From assembly GCF_001426245.1 (NCBI RefSeq), contig NZ_LMCM01000010.1, forward strand, positions 477,830-541,829: a stretch of 64,000 nucleotides of DNA, written 5' to 3'. The notes under the pieces are model-generated. The model saw only the letters and a list, made by a program, of their open reading frames with translations. It was not told where the DNA came from and searched no databases. The position numbers were made by a program, and so were the translations under genes. The stretch's first letter is position 1, and the number at the start of each line of letters is the position of its first letter. Below, piece after piece: positions 1 to 9,155 of the stretch. This stretch comes from Phycicoccus sp. Root101 (lineage in GTDB: Bacteria; Actinomycetota; Actinomycetes; Actinomycetales; Dermatophilaceae).

Positions 1-178
1 GCGAAGAGCCTCGTGGTGCTCGTTCCTCATCGCCTCACCCTAACCGGAATTTTTTACCGGAAGCAGGGCAAAGCACCCTTGAGATGCGCACCCGAACCCG
101 GGCAGGGTGGACGGATCGTCACGATTCCGACGCTGAAGGGGCGCCGGAACGGACGCCTCTACGGCAGGAGCCTGCGAG
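1..178. other. Left-edge leader region without a recognisable gene
   Basis: No ORF here looks genuine. A short CCGG-flanked, T-rich element lies near 43-59. A Shine-Dalgarno sequence AGGAG at 166-170 sits eight bases before the ATG at 179 and supports that start. Confidence 0.5.
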
Positions 179-1543
179 ATGAGAATGCGTCACACGGTGC
201 TGGCCACCGCTGCCGCGCTCGCCCTCACGATCCCAGCGACTGCGGCCTACGCCGCGGACGGGGTCGGCAAGTCCGGCACCCAGCTGGGACCGGACGAGAT
301 CGGGCGCAGCGCCAACGTCGAACACCTGATCAACCTCCCGAGCAGCGGCCCCCTCGCGGGCGCGACCGGGACCGACATCGCCTTCCAGGACGACATGGCG
401 TTCGTCGGCAACTACAACGGGTTCGTCATCTACGACGTGAAGAAGCCCGAGAAGCCCCGCATGGTCGCCCAGGTGAGCTGCCCGGGTTCCCAGAACGACG
501 TCACGGTCTCGGGCAACCTGCTCTACTTGTCCACCGACTCCTCACGATCGGACGACTCGTGCACCTCGGTGCCGCAGTCCGCGACGATCAAGGAGTCGTG
601 GGAGGGCATCAAGATCTTCGACATCTCGGACGTGCGCAACCCGAGGTACATCAAGTCGGTCGAGACGGCGTGCGGTTCGCACACTCACTCGCTCATCCCC
701 GGCAAGAAGACCGACTACCTCTACGTCTCGAGCTACTCGCCCAGCGAGACCTTCCCGGACTGCAAGCCGCCGCACGACTCGATCTCGATCATCGCGGTGC
801 CGAAGAAGGCGCCGACGAAGGCCGCGGTCGTGGCCGAGCCCAACCTGTTCCCCGACGGCGGCTACACCAACACCTCCGGTTGCCACGACATCACCGTCAA
901 CCCGGCCCGGGGCATCGCGGCCGGTGCCTGCATGGGTGACGGCATCATCATGGACATCACGAACCCGGTGGCGCCCAAGGTCATCGACCGCGTCAGGGAC
1001 ACGACGAACTTCGCCTTCTGGCACTCGGCGACGTTCAACAACGACGCCACCAAGGTCGTCTTCACCGACGAGCTCGGCGGCGGCGGTGCGGCCACCTGCA
1101 ACGCGGCCATCGGCCCGAACCGTGGCGCGAACGGCATCTACGACCTGGGCAAGGACCGCACGCTGACGTTCCGCTCGTACTACAAGATCCCGCGGCACCA
1201 GTTCGACTCCGAGAACTGCGTGGCCCACAACGGCTCGCTCATCCCGGTCAAGGGCCGCGACGTCATGGTGCAGTCCTGGTACATGGGCGGCACGAGCTTC
1301 TGGGACTTCACCGACAGCTCGAACCCCAGGGAGATCGGGTACTTCGAGCGGGGCCCGGCCGGCCCGGCCGGTGGTGGGGGCGGCACGTGGTCCTCCTACT
1401 ACTACAACGGCCACGTCTACTCCTCCGACCTCGGCAAGGGGTTCGACGTCCTGCGCATCACGGACAAGTCCCTGGGCAAGGCGGCCAAGGTCAGGATGGA
1501 CCAGCTCAACGTCCAGACCCAGCCGATCTACAAGGTCAAGTAG
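179..1543 (+). CDS. Secreted LVIVD-repeat protein
   Basis: The 454-residue product begins with a Sec signal peptide (basic MRMR start, alanine-rich core, likely cleavage after AYA at about residue 25). The mature part carries several repeats of the LVIVD type, for example GFVIYDVKKPEKPRMV near residue 81, GIKIFDISDVRNPRYI near 142 and GIIMDITNPVAPKVID near 260. Such repeats are thought to form a beta-propeller in cell-surface or secreted proteins; no catalytic function is established. The C-terminal third has Gly/Pro-rich stretches (around GPAGPAGGGGG). AGGAG before the ATG fixes the start. A strong hairpin follows the gene, so it is probably monocistronic. The substrate or partner cannot be read from the sequence. 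Confidence 0.85.
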   Translation: MRMRHTVLATAAALALTIPATAAYAADGVGKSGTQLGPDEIGRSANVEHLINLPSSGPLAGATGTDIAFQDDMAFVGNYNGFVIYDVKKPEKPRMVAQVSCPGSQNDVTVSGNLLYLSTDSSRSDDSCTSVPQSATIKESWEGIKIFDISDVRNPRYIKSVETACGSHTHSLIPGKKTDYLYVSSYSPSETFPDCKPPHDSISIIAVPKKAPTKAAVVAEPNLFPDGGYTNTSGCHDITVNPARGIAAGACMGDGIIMDITNPVAPKVIDRVRDTTNFAFWHSATFNNDATKVVFTDELGGGGAATCNAAIGPNRGANGIYDLGKDRTLTFRSYYKIPRHQFDSENCVAHNGSLIPVKGRDVMVQSWYMGGTSFWDFTDSSNPREIGYFERGPAGPAGGGGGTWSSYYYNGHVYSSDLGKGFDVLRITDKSLGKAAKVRMDQLNVQTQPIYKVK

Positions 1544-1583
1544 CCCGGCCGCACGACCCCGCCGGCGCGCGCCCGGCGGACCG

Positions 1584-1615
1584 GGTGGCCCGGACCCCGA
1601 CGGGTCCGGGCCACC
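1584..1615 (+). terminator. Hairpin terminator after the LVIVD gene
   Basis: A perfect 14-bp stem (1584-1597 with 1602-1615) closes on the tetraloop CGAC, 40 bases after the stop codon. There is no U-tract, which is common for actinobacterial terminators. Confidence 0.7.
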
Positions 1616-1705
1616 TCACTGTGCGCTCGCACCCGTCATACCGGTGCGCGGCGGTGGGGGACGCGCGGGGGGTGAGTGGTGCACACCGGGTATGGCGCCG
1701 CGACG

Positions 1706-1711
1706 TACCCT
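1706..1711 (+). promoter_or_regulatory. -10 box TACCCT for a leaderless LCP gene
   Basis: TACCCT is followed by seven bases and then an in-frame GTG at 1719, the spacing that puts the transcription start on the start codon. There is no Shine-Dalgarno sequence nearby. Confidence 0.5.
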
Positions 1712-1718
1712 GTTGCGC

Positions 1719-2927
1719 GTGGTTCCTCCCCTCGTGCGTGACTGCCTGCCCGGTCTCTCCCTCTTCCGTCGTCCCGTGCCCCGTCGCTCCCTGCTGCTCG
1801 GCCTGCTCGGCGCACCGTTGACGCTCGCGGCGTGCACGAAGGACGAGAAGAAGGCGGCAGCCCCCTCGTCGTCCTCGACCGCCGCAGCTCCACCGGCGCC
1901 CGCCAAGCCCGCCGCGACCGGCAAGGGTCTGCCGGCGGACCTGCTCGCCGTGATGACCAAGGTCTACCTCGGCGGAACGGTGCCGGCGTCCGGGGCGGTG
2001 GCCACGGCGCTGTCCAAGCGCAAGCCGGGCACCAAGGGCGTGATCGTGATCGGGTCGACCGGGAACTGGAAGGGCGTCGCGGTCGCGTCGGTCGTGCGGG
2101 GCAAGGACGTCACCCTGCTCGTGAAGGACAAGACCTGGAAGGTCGTCGGCGGCTGGTGGCCGTCGCTGGGAGTGGCGCGCCCGCCGTTCGCGACGATGCG
2201 GGTGCTGGCCATCGGATCCGACGCCCGGACGCCGCAGCCGGTCGAGAAGTGCCGTGGCGACGCCCTGCACATCATCGGTGTCGATGCCAAGGGCGTCGGC
2301 GGCATCGTCGGCATCCCCCGCGACTCGTGGGTGCCGCTCGCGGGCGGGGGCAACGCCAAGATCAACGCGGCCCTGGTGTTCGGCGGGGTCAAGGGCCAGG
2401 TCGCCGCGGTGTCCAAGGCCTCCGGGGTGCAGATCGACGGTTACGTCATCGCCGGCTTCAAGGGCTTCAAGGACCTGGTCCGGGCGATCGGCGGCATCTA
2501 CTACGTGGCCGACAAGGCGCTCAAGAGCGTCGACAACATGCAGATCACCAAGAAGGGCGCGAACCTGCTGGACGCCCAGCGGGCCCTCGCCTTCGCCCGC
2601 GAGCGCAAGCACCTGCCCAACGGCGACTTCGGACGCTCGGCCCACCAGGGCGAGCTGATCAAGGCCGGTGCGGTGATGGCCCGGAAGATGGGCCCTGCGC
2701 GGCTCGCGTCGCTGCTCGGCCGGATCGCACCGCACCTGGCCACCGACCTCTCGCCGGCCGAGGTGCTGAACCTCTCGGCCAGCGTGTTCGTGTCCGACCC
2801 GGCCGCGATCCGCAACACCGTCGTCCCGGGTGCGATCGGCACCCGTGAGCGCCAGTCGGTGGTCCTGCTGGGCTCGGCCGCCCAGAGCACGTTCAAGGAC
2901 ATGCGGAACGGTCGCCTTGGCGCCTGA
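1719..2927 (+). CDS. LytR-CpsA-Psr (LCP) family lipoprotein
   Basis: LCP proteins transfer undecaprenyl-linked glycopolymers onto peptidoglycan outside the membrane. The 402-residue product has a twin-arginine-like segment RRSLLLGLLG followed by a lipobox LTLAAC (Cys39), so it is predicted to be a lipoprotein; most LCP proteins are instead anchored by one membrane helix. A Ser/Pro/Ala-rich linker leads to the LCP domain with its conserved charged motifs: GSDAR near residue 166, RGDALHIIG, PRDSWVPL, KINAALVFGG and, at the end, RKHLPNGDFGRSAHQ. The GTG at 1719 is preferred because it stands seven bases behind a TACCCT box; an ATG at 1692 and a GTG at 1776 are in the same frame. The next gene starts inside its 3' end. 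Confidence 0.85.
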   Translation: MVPPLVRDCLPGLSLFRRPVPRRSLLLGLLGAPLTLAACTKDEKKAAAPSSSSTAAAPPAPAKPAATGKGLPADLLAVMTKVYLGGTVPASGAVATALSKRKPGTKGVIVIGSTGNWKGVAVASVVRGKDVTLLVKDKTWKVVGGWWPSLGVARPPFATMRVLAIGSDARTPQPVEKCRGDALHIIGVDAKGVGGIVGIPRDSWVPLAGGGNAKINAALVFGGVKGQVAAVSKASGVQIDGYVIAGFKGFKDLVRAIGGIYYVADKALKSVDNMQITKKGANLLDAQRALAFARERKHLPNGDFGRSAHQGELIKAGAVMARKMGPARLASLLGRIAPHLATDLSPAEVLNLSASVFVSDPAAIRNTVVPGAIGTRERQSVVLLGSAAQSTFKDMRNGRLGA

Positions 2928-3465
2928 GCCCGGCCTGCGCACGACGGGCGCCGGCCCGACCGGTGGGTTGGTCGTCCGCAGGGCCCGGACCAGCGACATC
3001 CGTGCCATCCGCGACCTCGTGCGCCCGCACGCCGAGTCGCGGGTGCTGGTCTCGAAGGACGCCGTCACCTACTACGAGGCCGTCCAGCAGTTCCGGGTCG
3101 CCGAGGTCGGGGACGGGTCCCCGCTGCTGGGCTGCGGTGCCCTGCACGTGATGTGGGAGGACCTGGCCGAGATCCGCACCCTGGCCGTGAGCCCGGCCGC
3201 CAAGGGCCGGGGCGTCGGGTCGCAGCTGCTGGAGGCGCTGATGGCCGATGCCCGCGAGCTCGGGGTGCAGCGGCTGTTCTGCCTCACCTTCGAGGTCGAC
3301 TTCTTCACCCGGCACGGGTTCGAGGTGATCGAGGGGCAGGCCGTCGAGCCCGAGGTGTACGCCGAGCTGGTGCGCTCCTACGACGAGGGTGTCGCGGAGT
3401 TCCTCGACCTCGAACGGGTCAAGCCCAACACCCTGGGCAACACCCGCATGCTCCTCACCCTCTGA
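2917..3465 (+). CDS. argA: Amino-acid N-acetyltransferase (N-acetylglutamate synthase, GNAT type)
   Basis: The product (about 182 residues) is a stand-alone GNAT of the kind used by actinobacteria, such as M. tuberculosis Rv2747, to acetylate glutamate or glutamine in the first step of arginine synthesis. Shared features are the opening VVRRARTSDIRAIRDLV, YYEAVQQFRVAE, and the acetyl-CoA loop AKGRGVGSQLLEAL, followed by CLTFEVDFFTRHGFEVIEG. It lacks the amino-acid kinase domain of classical ArgA. The start is uncertain: TTG at 2917 overlaps the LCP stop by 11 bases and suggests translational coupling, while TTG near 2965 lies just before the conserved domain. It converges with the MFS gene, with only 21 bases between the stops. 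Confidence 0.8.
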   Translation: MAPEPGLRTTGAGPTGGLVVRRARTSDIRAIRDLVRPHAESRVLVSKDAVTYYEAVQQFRVAEVGDGSPLLGCGALHVMWEDLAEIRTLAVSPAAKGRGVGSQLLEALMADARELGVQRLFCLTFEVDFFTRHGFEVIEGQAVEPEVYAELVRSYDEGVAEFLDLERVKPNTLGNTRMLLTL

Positions 3466-3486
3466 CCGCCCGGGGGCCGAGCGGGG

Positions 3487-4953
3487 TCAGACTGCCGGGG
3501 CGGGGTGGCCCAGGTGCCGTCGGGTCATCCTGATGCGGATCGAGGCGGCGAGCACCAGTACGAGCAGGCCGGCGATCACGCCGAAGCCGAGCTGGGGGAT
3601 CAGGGGCAGGCCGATGCCGATGCCGCCGCCGACGACCCAGGCGATCTGGAGCACCGTCTCCGACCAGGCGAAGACCCGCGTGCGCACGCTCTCGTCGATG
3701 TCGCGCTGGACGACGGCGTCGCTGCTCAGCTTGATCAGCTGGGCGGCGAGTCCGGCGACGAGGCCCAGCACGAGCAGCGTGACCAGCGAGTAGAAGACGG
3801 CCGCCACCAGGGCGGCGAGCACGTCGGCGATCAGGGCCACGGCGATGATCACGTCCGGGCGCAACCTGCGCAGGGCGTTGCCGATGACGGTGCCGAGGGC
3901 GTTGCCGGCGCCGGCCGCCCCCACCACCAGACCCAGCACGAGGGTGCCGCTGTGCCCCGGGATCGGGTGCTCGCGCATGAGGAACGCCATGAACAGCGTG
4001 AGGAATCCGGTCAGCAGCCGGGCCCCGACGGCGCTGGTGAGGGCTACGAGGACGGTGGTGGGCAGTGCGGCCACCCGCGCCCGCAGCCGCCGGAGCACGC
4101 CGGTGCGGCCCGCGTCACGACGAGGTATGGCGACCGGCCCGGTGTCCTCGATGTCCAGCTCGCCGGTGCTCGAGTCGACCCGCGCCGGGAGCCTGATGGC
4201 GAGCACCGTGCCCACGACGTAGATGAGGAACGCCAGCCGCAGCGACCATTCGGGGCCAACCTTGGCAGCCGCGCCGGCGAGACCGCCGCCGACGGCCATG
4301 CCGGCGACCCCGGCCAGGGCGTTGCGGGAGTTGGCGTTGACGAGGCTGAACCCCGCAGGGAGCAGGCGGGGTACTGCGGAGGCGCGGGTGACGCCGTACG
4401 CCTTGGACGCGACGAGGCATCCCAGGGCCGCAGGGAAGAGCCACGGCGAGTCGTTGGCGACCGCCCCCGCGAGCACCCAGCAGAGGAAGGCGCGCAGGGC
4501 CAGGGTGGTCCCGATCGCCCAGCGCCGGCCGTGCCGGAACCGGTCCAGCAACGGGCCGATGAACGGTGCGAGCAGGGCGAACGGCGCCATCGTCAGCGCG
4601 AGGAACTGCGCGACCTGCCCCCGGGCCTCGTCGGTCGGGATCGCGAAGATCGTGCCCGCGAGGCTGACGGTGAGGGCGGCGTCGCCCGCGAGGTTGACGA
4701 AGTGCAGCTCGATGATCCGGGCCAGGCCGGTCTCCCCGGCACCGGAGGAGCTCGTGTAGGCCCTGGCCCTGCGGGCTCCCGCCCGACCGCCCCGGCCGGC
4801 CAGACGCGCCCCCGCCACGGTCCCTCGTCCGATGGCCCGTCCGGTGGCCGAGGCACCGTGCCGCAGCGCCTTCGCCGCCCTCCGGTTGCGCGGCCGGTCC
4901 CCGGTGCCGGGCGCGGCCCGTCCCTGGTCGGAACCCACCGGAGGCGTGGTCAT
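3487..4953 (-). CDS. MFS-type transporter with basic N-terminal extension
   Basis: The 488-residue protein has about 12 hydrophobic segments. They start around residue 95 (RIIELHFVNLAGDAALTVSL) and include GPLLDRFRHGRRWAIG, which fits the MFS loop 2-3 signature. The first 90 residues are polar, rich in Arg, Gly and Ala, and probably cytoplasmic. A similar membrane protein often accompanies disA and mutY in actinobacteria, but the substrate is unknown. The ATG at 4953 overlaps or abuts the stop of mutY at 4955, so it is the last gene of a disA-mutY-MFS transcription unit. Export of a small molecule is possible but unsupported by sequence. Confidence 0.75.
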   Translation of the reverse strand: MTTPPVGSDQGRAAPGTGDRPRNRRAAKALRHGASATGRAIGRGTVAGARLAGRGGRAGARRARAYTSSSGAGETGLARIIELHFVNLAGDAALTVSLAGTIFAIPTDEARGQVAQFLALTMAPFALLAPFIGPLLDRFRHGRRWAIGTTLALRAFLCWVLAGAVANDSPWLFPAALGCLVASKAYGVTRASAVPRLLPAGFSLVNANSRNALAGVAGMAVGGGLAGAAAKVGPEWSLRLAFLIYVVGTVLAIRLPARVDSSTGELDIEDTGPVAIPRRDAGRTGVLRRLRARVAALPTTVLVALTSAVGARLLTGFLTLFMAFLMREHPIPGHSGTLVLGLVVGAAGAGNALGTVIGNALRRLRPDVIIAVALIADVLAALVAAVFYSLVTLLVLGLVAGLAAQLIKLSSDAVVQRDIDESVRTRVFAWSETVLQIAWVVGGGIGIGLPLIPQLGFGVIAGLLVLVLAASIRIRMTRRHLGHPAPAV

Positions 4954-4954
4954 C

Positions 4955-5902
4955 TCAGCTCCCGAGCGCGCCGGGCAGCCGGAAGAAGTCTCGGGCGAGG
5001 GGCTCGACCAACCCGTCGGCGACGAGCGAGTCGAGGCACCGCTCACGCTGGACGACGTTGTCGGACACGCCCTCGAGGACCGACCTCGGCACCGGTCCGG
5101 GGCTCTCCCGCAGGCGCCGCAGCAGGGCTCCCCGCATCTGGCGGTCGGTGCCGGCCCAGGCCTGGCCCCGTCGTGGTGGCCCCTCGTGGGCGGGACGGCC
5201 CAGCGACTGCCACCGGCACAGGTCGAGGATCGGGCACTCGCCGCAGCGGGGTGCCCTGGCGGTGCAGACCAGCGCTCCCAGCTCCATCACCGCGACGCTC
5301 CAGGTCCGGGCGCGGTCGGAGTCCTCGGGGACCAGGCTCGTGGCCAGGGTGTGCTCGGCCCGCGTCGGTGAGGCCGCGCCATACTCGTCGCCGGTGACCG
5401 CGCGGGCGATCACCCGGCGCACGTTGGTGTCGACCACGACGGTGCGCTCGCCGAACGCGAAGGTGGCCACGGCTGCGGCCGTGTAGGCGCCGACCCCGGG
5501 CAGGGTGGACAGCTCGGCCTCGCTCATCGGCACCTTGCCGCCGTGCCGTTCGGTCATGGCGACCGCTGCAGAGTGCAGGCGCAGCGCACGACGCGGGTAC
5601 CCGAGGCGGCCCCACGCGCGGACCGCCTCCCCGGGGGCCTCGGCCGCCAGGTCGGCCGGCTCCGGCCAGCGCTGCATCCACTCGGTCCAGACAGGAAGGA
5701 CGCGCGCCACCGGGGTCTGCTGCAGCATGACCTCGGAGACGAAGATGCCCCAGGCCGACGCGTCGCCGTGCCGCCACGGCAGGTCGCGCTGGGCATCGGC
5801 GTACCACTCGAGCACGCGCTCGTGGAGTCGCTCGGGGGCGACGGCCTGCGCGAGCGCCCCGCGGGAAGCCCCCGCAGCCGGCCGCGGGTGGGACCCGGTC
5901 AC
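4955..5902 (-). CDS. mutY: A/G-specific adenine DNA glycosylase MutY
   Basis: MutY removes adenine mispaired with 8-oxoguanine in base-excision repair. The 315-residue protein shows the catalytic Glu in [10 protein letters not shown], the helix-hairpin-helix [12 protein letters not shown], the catalytic Asp in [13 protein letters not shown], and a four-cysteine [4Fe-4S] motif C-x6-C-x2-C-x5-C ([17 protein letters not shown]). The C-terminus is short: the MutT-like domain that reads 8-oxoG in E. coli MutY is largely replaced by about 80 residues resembling a winged helix, as in many actinobacteria. The GTG start at 5902 overlaps the disA stop by four bases (GTGA), so the two are translationally coupled. 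Confidence 0.92.
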   Translation of the reverse strand: MTGSHPRPAAGASRGALAQAVAPERLHERVLEWYADAQRDLPWRHGDASAWGIFVSEVMLQQTPVARVLPVWTEWMQRWPEPADLAAEAPGEAVRAWGRLGYPRRALRLHSAAVAMTERHGGKVPMSEAELSTLPGVGAYTAAAVATFAFGERTVVVDTNVRRVIARAVTGDEYGAASPTRAEHTLATSLVPEDSDRARTWSVAVMELGALVCTARAPRCGECPILDLCRWQSLGRPAHEGPPRRGQAWAGTDRQMRGALLRRLRESPGPVPRSVLEGVSDNVVQRERCLDSLVADGLVEPLARDFFRLPGALGS

Positions 5903-6975
5903 ACGTAGCGTTCGAGGATGCTGGACTCGGCGAGGCGCGACAGGCCCTCGCGGACGGCGCGGGCGCGGCCCTCGCCGACCCCCTCGACGTCCATGAGCTC
6001 CTCGAGGTTGGCGGCCAGCAGCTTCTGCAGGCTCCCGAAGTGGTCGACGAGGCGGTCGACGATCGCCCCGGGCAGGCGCGGGACCTTGCTCAGCAGGCGG
6101 TACCCGCACGGGCTCACCGCGGAGTCGAGCGCATCGCCGCCGATCGCGAACCCGACGGCCTTGGCCCCGGCCGACAGGTCGAGCAGCTCGGTCGAGGTGA
6201 GCTCCTCGAGCGCCGCCATGGCCTGGTCGAGGGTGAGGCCGCCGCGGCTGACGGGGAGGTAGTCGCGGATGACGAGCTCGCGGTCGTTGCCGAGGCCGCC
6301 GGTGAGCTCCTCGAGCTGGAGGGTGAGGAGCCGGCCGTCCACACCGAGCTCGACGACGTACCCCGAGATCTCGTCGCGGATCCGTCGCACCATCTCGAGG
6401 CGCTGCAGGACGCTGGCGACGTCGCGGACGGTGACGAGGTCCTCGATCTCGAGCGCGGACAGCGTGCCGGTGACCTCGTCGAGGCGGGACTTGTAGCGCT
6501 CGAGGGTCTGCAGGGCCTGGTTGGCCCGCGACAGGATGGCGAGGGAGTCCTCGAGCACGTGACGGCGGCCGTCGACGTAGAGCGCGACGATGCGCATCGA
6601 CTGGCTCACCGAGACCACGGGGTACCCGGTCTGCTTGGCCACGCGCTCGGCGGTGCGGTGCCGGGTGCCGGACTCGCTGGTCTCGATCGAGGGATCGGGC
6701 ACGAGCTGGGTCGCGGCACGCAGGATGCGGGACACCTCGCGGTCGACGACGATGGCGCCGTCCATCTTGGCCAGCTCGCGCAGGCGGGTCGCCGAGAACT
6801 CGACGTCGAGCGGGAACCCGCCCGTCGCGAGGCTCTCGACGGTGCGGTCGTAGCCGAGGACGATCAGGGCGCCGGTGCGGCCGCGCAGGATGCGCTCGAG
6901 GCCGTCACGGAGTTCGGTGCCCGGCGCCACTGCGGCGAGGGTCGCGCGGAGCGCGTCGTCCTCGCGAAGATCCAC
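5899..6975 (-). CDS. disA: DNA integrity scanning diadenylate cyclase DisA
   Basis: DisA makes cyclic di-AMP from two ATP and responds to branched DNA. The 358-residue length is typical. The N-terminal DAC domain carries DGA at residues 72-74 and RHR at 105-107 ([10 protein letters not shown]), the two signature motifs of the active site. A long helical spine follows, then a C-terminal helix-hairpin-helix ([14 protein letters not shown]) for DNA binding. The start is GTG at 6975, with AAGGGG upstream. It leads a disA-mutY-MFS operon, and radA, which inhibits DisA in other bacteria, lies immediately upstream on the same strand. Confidence 0.97.
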   Translation of the reverse strand: MDLREDDALRATLAAVAPGTELRDGLERILRGRTGALIVLGYDRTVESLATGGFPLDVEFSATRLRELAKMDGAIVVDREVSRILRAATQLVPDPSIETSESGTRHRTAERVAKQTGYPVVSVSQSMRIVALYVDGRRHVLEDSLAILSRANQALQTLERYKSRLDEVTGTLSALEIEDLVTVRDVASVLQRLEMVRRIRDEISGYVVELGVDGRLLTLQLEELTGGLGNDRELVIRDYLPVSRGGLTLDQAMAALEELTSTELLDLSAGAKAVGFAIGGDALDSAVSPCGYRLLSKVPRLPGAIVDRLVDHFGSLQKLLAANLEELMDVEGVGEGRARAVREGLSRLAESSILERYV

Positions 6976-7016
6976 TTCTCAAGCCCCTTGGTATGCCGCC
7001 GGTCAGGTGTGCCGCG

Positions 7017-7022
7017 AGTCTA
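7017..7022 (-). promoter_or_regulatory. -10 box TAGACT of the disA operon
   Basis: Read on the minus strand, TAGACT lies about 42 bases before the disA GTG and overlaps the radA stop codon. It gives a leader of roughly 35 bases that contains the AAGGGG ribosome site. Confidence 0.45.
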
Positions 7023-8405
7023 ACCGTGCGAGGCCTGCAGAGCGGCGTGCACCGCGCTGCGGATGTCGGCGCACTCCACGACGTCCATCCCCGACGGCAT
7101 GGGCCCGTTGCCCAGGACACCGGCCGGGACGTACGCCGTCCGGAAACCCAACCGGGCCGCCTCGGCCAGTCGGCGCGGGATGCCGGCGACCGCCCGGAGC
7201 TCGCCGGCGAGCCCCAGCTCGCCGAACGCGATGGAGTTCTCCTTGAGCGGGCGCTCCATCACCGAGCTCGCCACGGCGAGGGCGATGGCGAGGTCGGAGG
7301 CCGGCTCGGTCAGCCGTACCCCGCCCACGGTCGACAGGTAGACGTCGGAGCTGCCGATCGGCGCTCCGGCACGCTTGGCGAGCACGGCGATGATCATGGC
7401 CACCCGGGCCGAGTCGAGGCCGCTCGTGGCCCGGCGCGGCGTCGGGATCTCGCTCTTGGCGACCAGCGCCTGGACCTCGGTCATCAGCGGCCGGCGGCCC
7501 TCGAGGGTCACGGTGACGCAGGTGCCGGGCACCGTGAGGGTGCCCCGCGAGAGGAACAGCGCGCTGGGGTCGGGGAGCCCGACGATGCCGACGTCGGAGA
7601 GCTCGAAGCAGCCGACCTCGTCGGTGGGGCCGTAGCGGTTCTTCACGGCCCGCACGAGCCGCAGCTGGGAGTGGCGGTCGCCCTCGAACTGCACGACCAC
7701 GTCGACGAGGTGCTCGAGCACCCGCGGTCCGGCGATCGAGCCGTCCTTGGTGACGTGGCCGACGAGCAGCGTGGCGATGCCGCGGGACTTGGCGACCTGG
7801 ATGACGGACGCTGCGACCTCACGGACCTGGCTGACGTTGCCCGCCGAACCCTCGACCTCACCGCTGGAGATGGTCTGCACCGAGTCGATGACGACGAGGT
7901 CGGGCTTGATGGCCTCGATCTGGCCCAGCACCGTCGCGAGATCGGTCTCCGAGGCGAGGTAGAGCGTCTTGGCCATCGCCTCGATGCGCTCCGCGCGCAT
8001 GCGGACCTGGGCTGCGGACTCCTCCCCGCTGACGTAGAGGACGGTGCGGCCCTCGCCGGAGCGAGCGGCCCGGGCGGCGACGTCGAGCAGCAGGGTCGAC
8101 TTGCCGATGCCGGGCTCCCCGGCCACCAGCACCACGGCCCCGGGGACGAGCCCGCCACCGAGCACCCGGTCGAACTCACCGACCCCGGTCGGATGGGCCT
8201 CGGCGCGGCGGACGTCGACCTCGCCGATCGGCAGGGCGGGACGCTCGACCCGGGCCGCGGCCGTCGTCCGGACGGTGACGGCACCGACCTCGCCGACGGT
8301 GCCCCAGGACTGGCACTCGCCGCAGCGACCGACCCACTTGGGCGCGGTCCAGCCGCACTCCGAGCAGCGGTAGCCGCTCGACTTCGTCGATGCCTTGGTT
8401 GCCAT
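7020..8405 (-). CDS. radA: DNA repair protein RadA (Sms)
   Basis: RadA is a DnaB-like helicase that extends recombination intermediates. The 461-residue protein has the N-terminal zinc finger (Cys14, Cys17, Cys28, Cys31), a RecA-like ATPase with Walker A GEPGIGKSTLLLD and Walker B region LVVIDSVQTI, and the RadA-specific motif KNRYGPTDEVG. The C-terminal part is Lon-protease-like (GLDSARVAMIIAVLAKRAG onward). An in-frame TTG nine bases upstream is less likely than the ATG at 8405, which has a perfectly placed -10 box. It ends just before disA, the usual actinobacterial arrangement. Confidence 0.96.
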   Translation of the reverse strand: MATKASTKSSGYRCSECGWTAPKWVGRCGECQSWGTVGEVGAVTVRTTAAARVERPALPIGEVDVRRAEAHPTGVGEFDRVLGGGLVPGAVVLVAGEPGIGKSTLLLDVAARAARSGEGRTVLYVSGEESAAQVRMRAERIEAMAKTLYLASETDLATVLGQIEAIKPDLVVIDSVQTISSGEVEGSAGNVSQVREVAASVIQVAKSRGIATLLVGHVTKDGSIAGPRVLEHLVDVVVQFEGDRHSQLRLVRAVKNRYGPTDEVGCFELSDVGIVGLPDPSALFLSRGTLTVPGTCVTVTLEGRRPLMTEVQALVAKSEIPTPRRATSGLDSARVAMIIAVLAKRAGAPIGSSDVYLSTVGGVRLTEPASDLAIALAVASSVMERPLKENSIAFGELGLAGELRAVAGIPRRLAEAARLGFRTAYVPAGVLGNGPMPSGMDVVECADIRSAVHAALQASHG

Positions 8406-8412
8406 GGGCGAC

Positions 8413-8418
8413 AACCTA
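8413..8418 (-). promoter_or_regulatory. -10 box TAGGTT of leaderless radA
   Basis: On the minus strand TAGGTT is followed by seven bases (GTCGCCC) and the ATG at 8405. The transcript would start at the initiation codon. Confidence 0.55.
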
Positions 8419-8438
8419 CGTGGCCGCCCCGACAGCGC

Positions 8439-9155
8439 TCAGAAGCGGCGCCACCAGAGGTTCACGGCGTAGTCGACCCCGGTGCCCTCGTGCTCGGCGA
8501 GGATCCCCTCGGCCGCGGTCTCGGGGAACTCGATCCCGACCACCGCCTCGAGGTCGGCCCGGCTGTCGAAGTCCCAGCGGATGGTCAGGCGCTCGCGGGA
8601 CCAGCCCTGCCGGCCCCAGAAACGCTCGACGGCCAGGGCGTCGTAGCCCGGGTAGGCCCGCGAGAACCAGTGGCCGAACGTCGAGCGGGTGGCGTCGTTG
8701 TCCACGACGAACGCCGTCCCTCCCGGTCGCAGCACGCGCTCGAGCTCGGCCAGCCCGGGCTCGCAGCCGGCGCCGAAGAAGTACGCCCAGCGCGCGTGCG
8801 CCACGTCCATGCTGTCGTCGGCCAAGGGCAGCGACTGGGCGACGCCCTCCTCGACCCGCACCCGCGGCATACCGGCGGTGCGGTCCCTCGCCACGTCGAC
8901 CAGGGGAGGGTGGGGCTCGACGCCGACCACGCTCGCGCACCCCAGGCGCACGAAGCGGGGCAGGTGGAAACCGGTCCCGCAGCCCACGTCGACGAGGTCG
9001 GTCCCCTCGAACGGGTGCAGCGCCGCCATGGCGGCCTCGATGAGGCCGTCGCGGTCGACGCCGAGGTTCTCGACCTCGTAGACGTCGGGGGAGTCCCAGA
9101 TGTTCGGGCTGCGGGTCGGCTCGTGCGGCGTCCCGCCCGTGGTCGGCTCGGTCAC
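8439..9155 (-). CDS. Class I SAM-dependent methyltransferase
   Basis: The 238-residue product carries methyltransferase motif I as [15 protein letters not shown] (about residue 60), motif II as [14 protein letters not shown], and a motif III-IV region with [30 protein letters not shown] split over residues 130-160. That layout is the UbiE/COQ5-like small-molecule class. The substrate cannot be inferred. The GTG start at 9155 shares GTGA with the stop of the upstream cysteine-rich gene, so the pair should be co-translated; a link in function is possible but not shown. Confidence 0.8.
   Translation of the reverse strand: MTEPTTGGTPHEPTRSPNIWDSPDVYEVENLGVDRDGLIEAAMAALHPFEGTDLVDVGCGTGFHLPRFVRLGCASVVGVEPHPPLVDVARDRTAGMPRVRVEEGVAQSLPLADDSMDVAHARWAYFFGAGCEPGLAELERVLRPGGTAFVVDNDATRSTFGHWFSRAYPGYDALAVERFWGRQGWSRERLTIRWDFDSRADLEAVVGIEFPETAAEGILAEHEGTGVDYAVNLWWRRF

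Noticed and set aside
3461-3491. Terminator between argA and the MFS gene
   Set aside because: Only a 7-bp stem (TCTGACC/GGTCAGA) with a long loop that overlaps both stops; too weak to list.
3505-5397. 630-residue plus-strand frame opposite the MFS and mutY genes
   Set aside because: Asp/Gln/Arg-rich shadow; minus strand carries membrane helices and the MutY iron-sulfur motif.
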